Shown in pieces: positions 62,438 through 64,000 of a DNA stretch of 64,000 bases; positions within the stretch are counted from its first letter, which is position 1, and every line of letters begins with the position of its first letter. Source of the DNA: Flavobacterium poyangense (GTDB taxonomy: Bacteria > Bacteroidota > Bacteroidia > Flavobacteriales > Flavobacteriaceae). The position numbers were made by a program, and so were the translations under genes. The notes beneath the pieces were generated by a model. The model saw only the letters and a program-made list of their open reading frames with translations, made no database searches and was not told where the DNA came from. The stretch is taken from NCBI RefSeq assembly GCF_011751075.1, contig NZ_JAALLN010000013.1, positions 61,018 through 125,017 on the forward strand, in the 5' to 3' direction.

Positions 62438-63673
62438 TTGAATCTAGAATACTTCATTGCTAAAAGACTGATTACTGCTAAAAATTTTAAAAGCAGTATT
62501 TCGGCTCCTATTATAAAAATTGCCATATCGGCTATTGCTATTGGTATTATAATGATGCTGGTTTCTGTGGCGACGGGAATTGGTCTGCAGCAGAAAATTC
62601 GAGAAAAAGTTTCGGCTTTTAATGGTCAGGTTATTATTTCGAATTATGATAATAATAATTCTGAGGTGACTTTAGTTCCGATTTCAAAAAAACAAGATTT
62701 CTATCCCAATTTTAAATCTGTTCCTGGGGTAAGTCATATTCAGGCAATCGCCAGTAAGGCGGGTATCATTAGAACAGAAAATGCTTTTGAGGGAATTATA
62801 TTCAAAGGTGTTGGGGTAGATTATGACTGGAATAATATAAAAGAATATTTGGTGGAGGGCAGGTTGCCTGATTTTTCTAAAGGGTTGAATGAAGAAGTTA
62901 TAATTTCCAGATTCCTTGCCGACCGATTAGGGCTTAAAGTTGGGGATCATTTTAATACCTTTTTTATAAAAGAGGAGCAGGGTAAAATGCCAAACAGTCG
63001 CCGTTTTATGATAACCGGAATTTTTAGTTCAGGTTTTCAGGATTTTGATGCTACTTATATAATAGGGGATATACGTCATATACAAAGAATCAATAAATGG
63101 GGTCCGGATCAGGTTGGTGCTTTCGAGGTTTTTGTAAAGGATTTTAGTGAAATTAAATCTACAGGTAATTTGATCTATGAGCAAACGTCGTCAAGTTTAG
63201 ATACTAAAACCATAATAGAGAAGTACAGTTATATTTTTGATTGGTTGCAGCTTTTTGATTTTAATATTATTGTTATTCTTGCTATTATGATTTTGGTTGC
63301 TACTATTAATATGGTGGTAGCGTTATTGGTTCTTATTTTGGAGCGTACGCAGATGATAGGAATATTGAAGGCTTTAGGTGCAAATAACTGGGCGGTGCGA
63401 AAGGTGTTTTTATACAATGCATTTTATCTTATTATGAGAGGACTTTTTTGGGGTAATCTAATTGGTATCTCTTTATTGTTGATTCAACAGCATTTTGGAA
63501 TCGTTCAGCTTAATCCAGAAAATTACTATGTTAATCAAGCACCCGTATATATAAATTGGGTTTATGTAATCTTGCTAAATTTGCTTACCGTTACAGTTTG
63601 TTTTCTGGTATTATTGATTCCGTCTTATATCATAACCAAGATCTCTCCGGTAAAAGCCATTCGTTTCGATTAG
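62438..63673 (+). CDS. LolC/LolE-type ABC transporter permease
   Basis: A 411-residue inner-membrane protein with the lipoprotein-releasing permease layout: one N-terminal membrane segment (about 25-46), a large periplasmic domain (about 50-265) and three C-terminal segments. ISAPIIKIAISAIAIGIIMMLV at the start and MVVALLVLILERTQMIGILKALG, split at the coupling helix, are typical. It would pair with a LolD-type ATPase to pass lipoproteins to LolA. The start is TTG; a -7 element (TATTTTTG, 62387-62394) lies upstream. Confidence 0.85.
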   Translation: MNLEYFIAKRLITAKNFKSSISAPIIKIAISAIAIGIIMMLVSVATGIGLQQKIREKVSAFNGQVIISNYDNNNSEVTLVPISKKQDFYPNFKSVPGVSHIQAIASKAGIIRTENAFEGIIFKGVGVDYDWNNIKEYLVEGRLPDFSKGLNEEVIISRFLADRLGLKVGDHFNTFFIKEEQGKMPNSRRFMITGIFSSGFQDFDATYIIGDIRHIQRINKWGPDQVGAFEVFVKDFSEIKSTGNLIYEQTSSSLDTKTIIEKYSYIFDWLQLFDFNIIVILAIMILVATINMVVALLVLILERTQMIGILKALGANNWAVRKVFLYNAFYLIMRGLFWGNLIGISLLLIQQHFGIVQLNPENYYVNQAPVYINWVYVILLNLLTVTVCFLVLLIPSYIITKISPVKAIRFD

Positions 63674-63699
63674 TTTTGATCACGATATACTACCTCCCC

Positions 63700-63730
63700 A
63701 ACCCGACAGGTTTTCAAAACCTGTCGGGTT
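63700..63730. repeat. Perfect palindrome of the AACCCGACAGG family
   Basis: AACCCGACAGGTTTT and its exact complement flank a single C. It follows the permease gene and may act as a terminator, although the T-run after it is short. It is related to 51951-51983. Confidence 0.85.
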
Positions 63731-63947
63731 TGTTGTATATAATAAGGTATACCATAAAGTAATTAAAAAAAAACTATTGTCAGTCTGAGCGTAGCTGAAG
63801 ACCCTGCGCAAGAGCAATCGCTTCAGCAAAACCGCTAAAAGTAAGAAAAACTCTAAAACAAACAAAAATCTAAAATGTATAAAAACGACGTTATCAACAC
63901 ATTAAGAAACCCTCAAAAAAAACATTGAAAAAACATTGAAAAAAAGC

Positions 63948-63977
63948 TTGCGAATGCGAATAAAGCGACTACTTTTG
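63948..63977 (+). promoter_or_regulatory. Consensus promoter at the window end
   Basis: TTG (63948-63950), exactly 19 bases, then TACTTTTG (63970-63977): full agreement with the Bacteroidota consensus. The following GCACCCGCAACAACGC, with its high GC, is unlike other leaders here and resembles the leader of a flavobacterial stable-RNA operon. The gene itself lies beyond the window. Confidence 0.65.
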
Positions 63978-64000
63978 CACCCGCAACAACGCAGACGTTC

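Larger units (their letters stand above)
63674..64000. other. Terminal spacer ending in a strong promoter
   Basis: No gene is seen in this 327-base end piece. It holds a palindrome (63700-63730), a TGTCAGTCTGAGCGTAGC element (from 63779) and a consensus promoter at 63948-63977. Confidence 0.65.

Noticed and set aside
63875..63928. A 17-codon frame, MYKNDVINTLRNPQKKH
   Set aside because: Too short, with no amino-acid bias, no terminator and no neighbouring biosynthetic gene to suggest a leader peptide.

Overview
The window is low-GC chromosomal DNA of a member of the Bacteroidota, most likely a Flavobacterium. The evidence is promoters of the Bacteroidota type (TTG, about 19-22 bases, TAnnTTTG), A-rich translation starts in place of Shine-Dalgarno sites, and families typical of flavobacteria (DUF3857/transglutaminase repeats, DUF3109, DUF6157, DUF6058, carboxypeptidase-regulatory and SusC-like signatures, a TonB/ExbB/ExbD/ExbD operon). 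Between the genes lie palindromic repeats of a kind familiar from this group. I see no insertion sequence, prophage, CRISPR array, tRNA or rRNA gene. The end of the window carries a consensus promoter that could start a stable-RNA operon.

Layout. 1-8045: housekeeping genes (GNAT acetyltransferase, fructose-1,6-bisphosphatase, TerB-like protein), the operon HupE-like / dCMP deaminase / S41 protease / DUF4440, a short flavoprotein with a small membrane protein, MarC and a DUF3109 cysteine-cluster protein. 8381-12044: class Ia ribonucleotide reductase, nrdB then nrdA. 12045-13118: a gene-free region full of repeats. 13058-17475: a phenylalanine/tyrosine operon (prephenate dehydratase, aminotransferase, prephenate dehydrogenase, DAHP synthase-chorismate mutase). 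It is preceded by a 26-codon Phe/Tyr-rich leader peptide and a terminator/antiterminator switch that can be read directly from the sequence. This attenuator is the clearest regulatory find in the window.

17738-32309: a mosaic VIT/VWA protein that contains a piece resembling a SusC receptor, then rsgA, dtd, a run of four DUF3857 transglutaminase-like secreted proteins (three of which have lost the catalytic Cys and His), a MazG-like pyrophosphohydrolase, and aroA with its own promoter. 32818-35913: queA, kynU and a glycine-zipper lipoprotein. 36193-42768: an unrecognised 601-residue protein with seven cysteines, an AsmA-like protein, a penicillin acylase and a small secreted protein.

43301-50302 is mostly on the minus strand: DUF6157, two beta-lactamase-fold serine hydrolases, a free DUF4440 domain beside a fused copy, an AraC regulator, an alpha/beta hydrolase and a DUF6058-like protein. 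50606-51946: kmo, which with kynU supplies two steps of the kynurenine pathway. 51996-53516: a HerA-like ATPase. 53896-59658: the exbB-exbD-exbD-tonB operon, continuing into a small membrane protein, a PstS-like lipoprotein and a TPR protein. 59759-63673: queE, a DinB-like protein with a methyltransferase, a YkgJ-like cysteine-cluster protein, and a LolC/E-type permease.

Functional links visible here: chorismate to Phe/Tyr (aroA, the attenuated operon), tryptophan breakdown (kynU, kmo), queuosine (queE, queA), deoxynucleotide supply (nrdAB, dCMP deaminase, MazG-like), and energised outer-membrane transport (the TonB operon).
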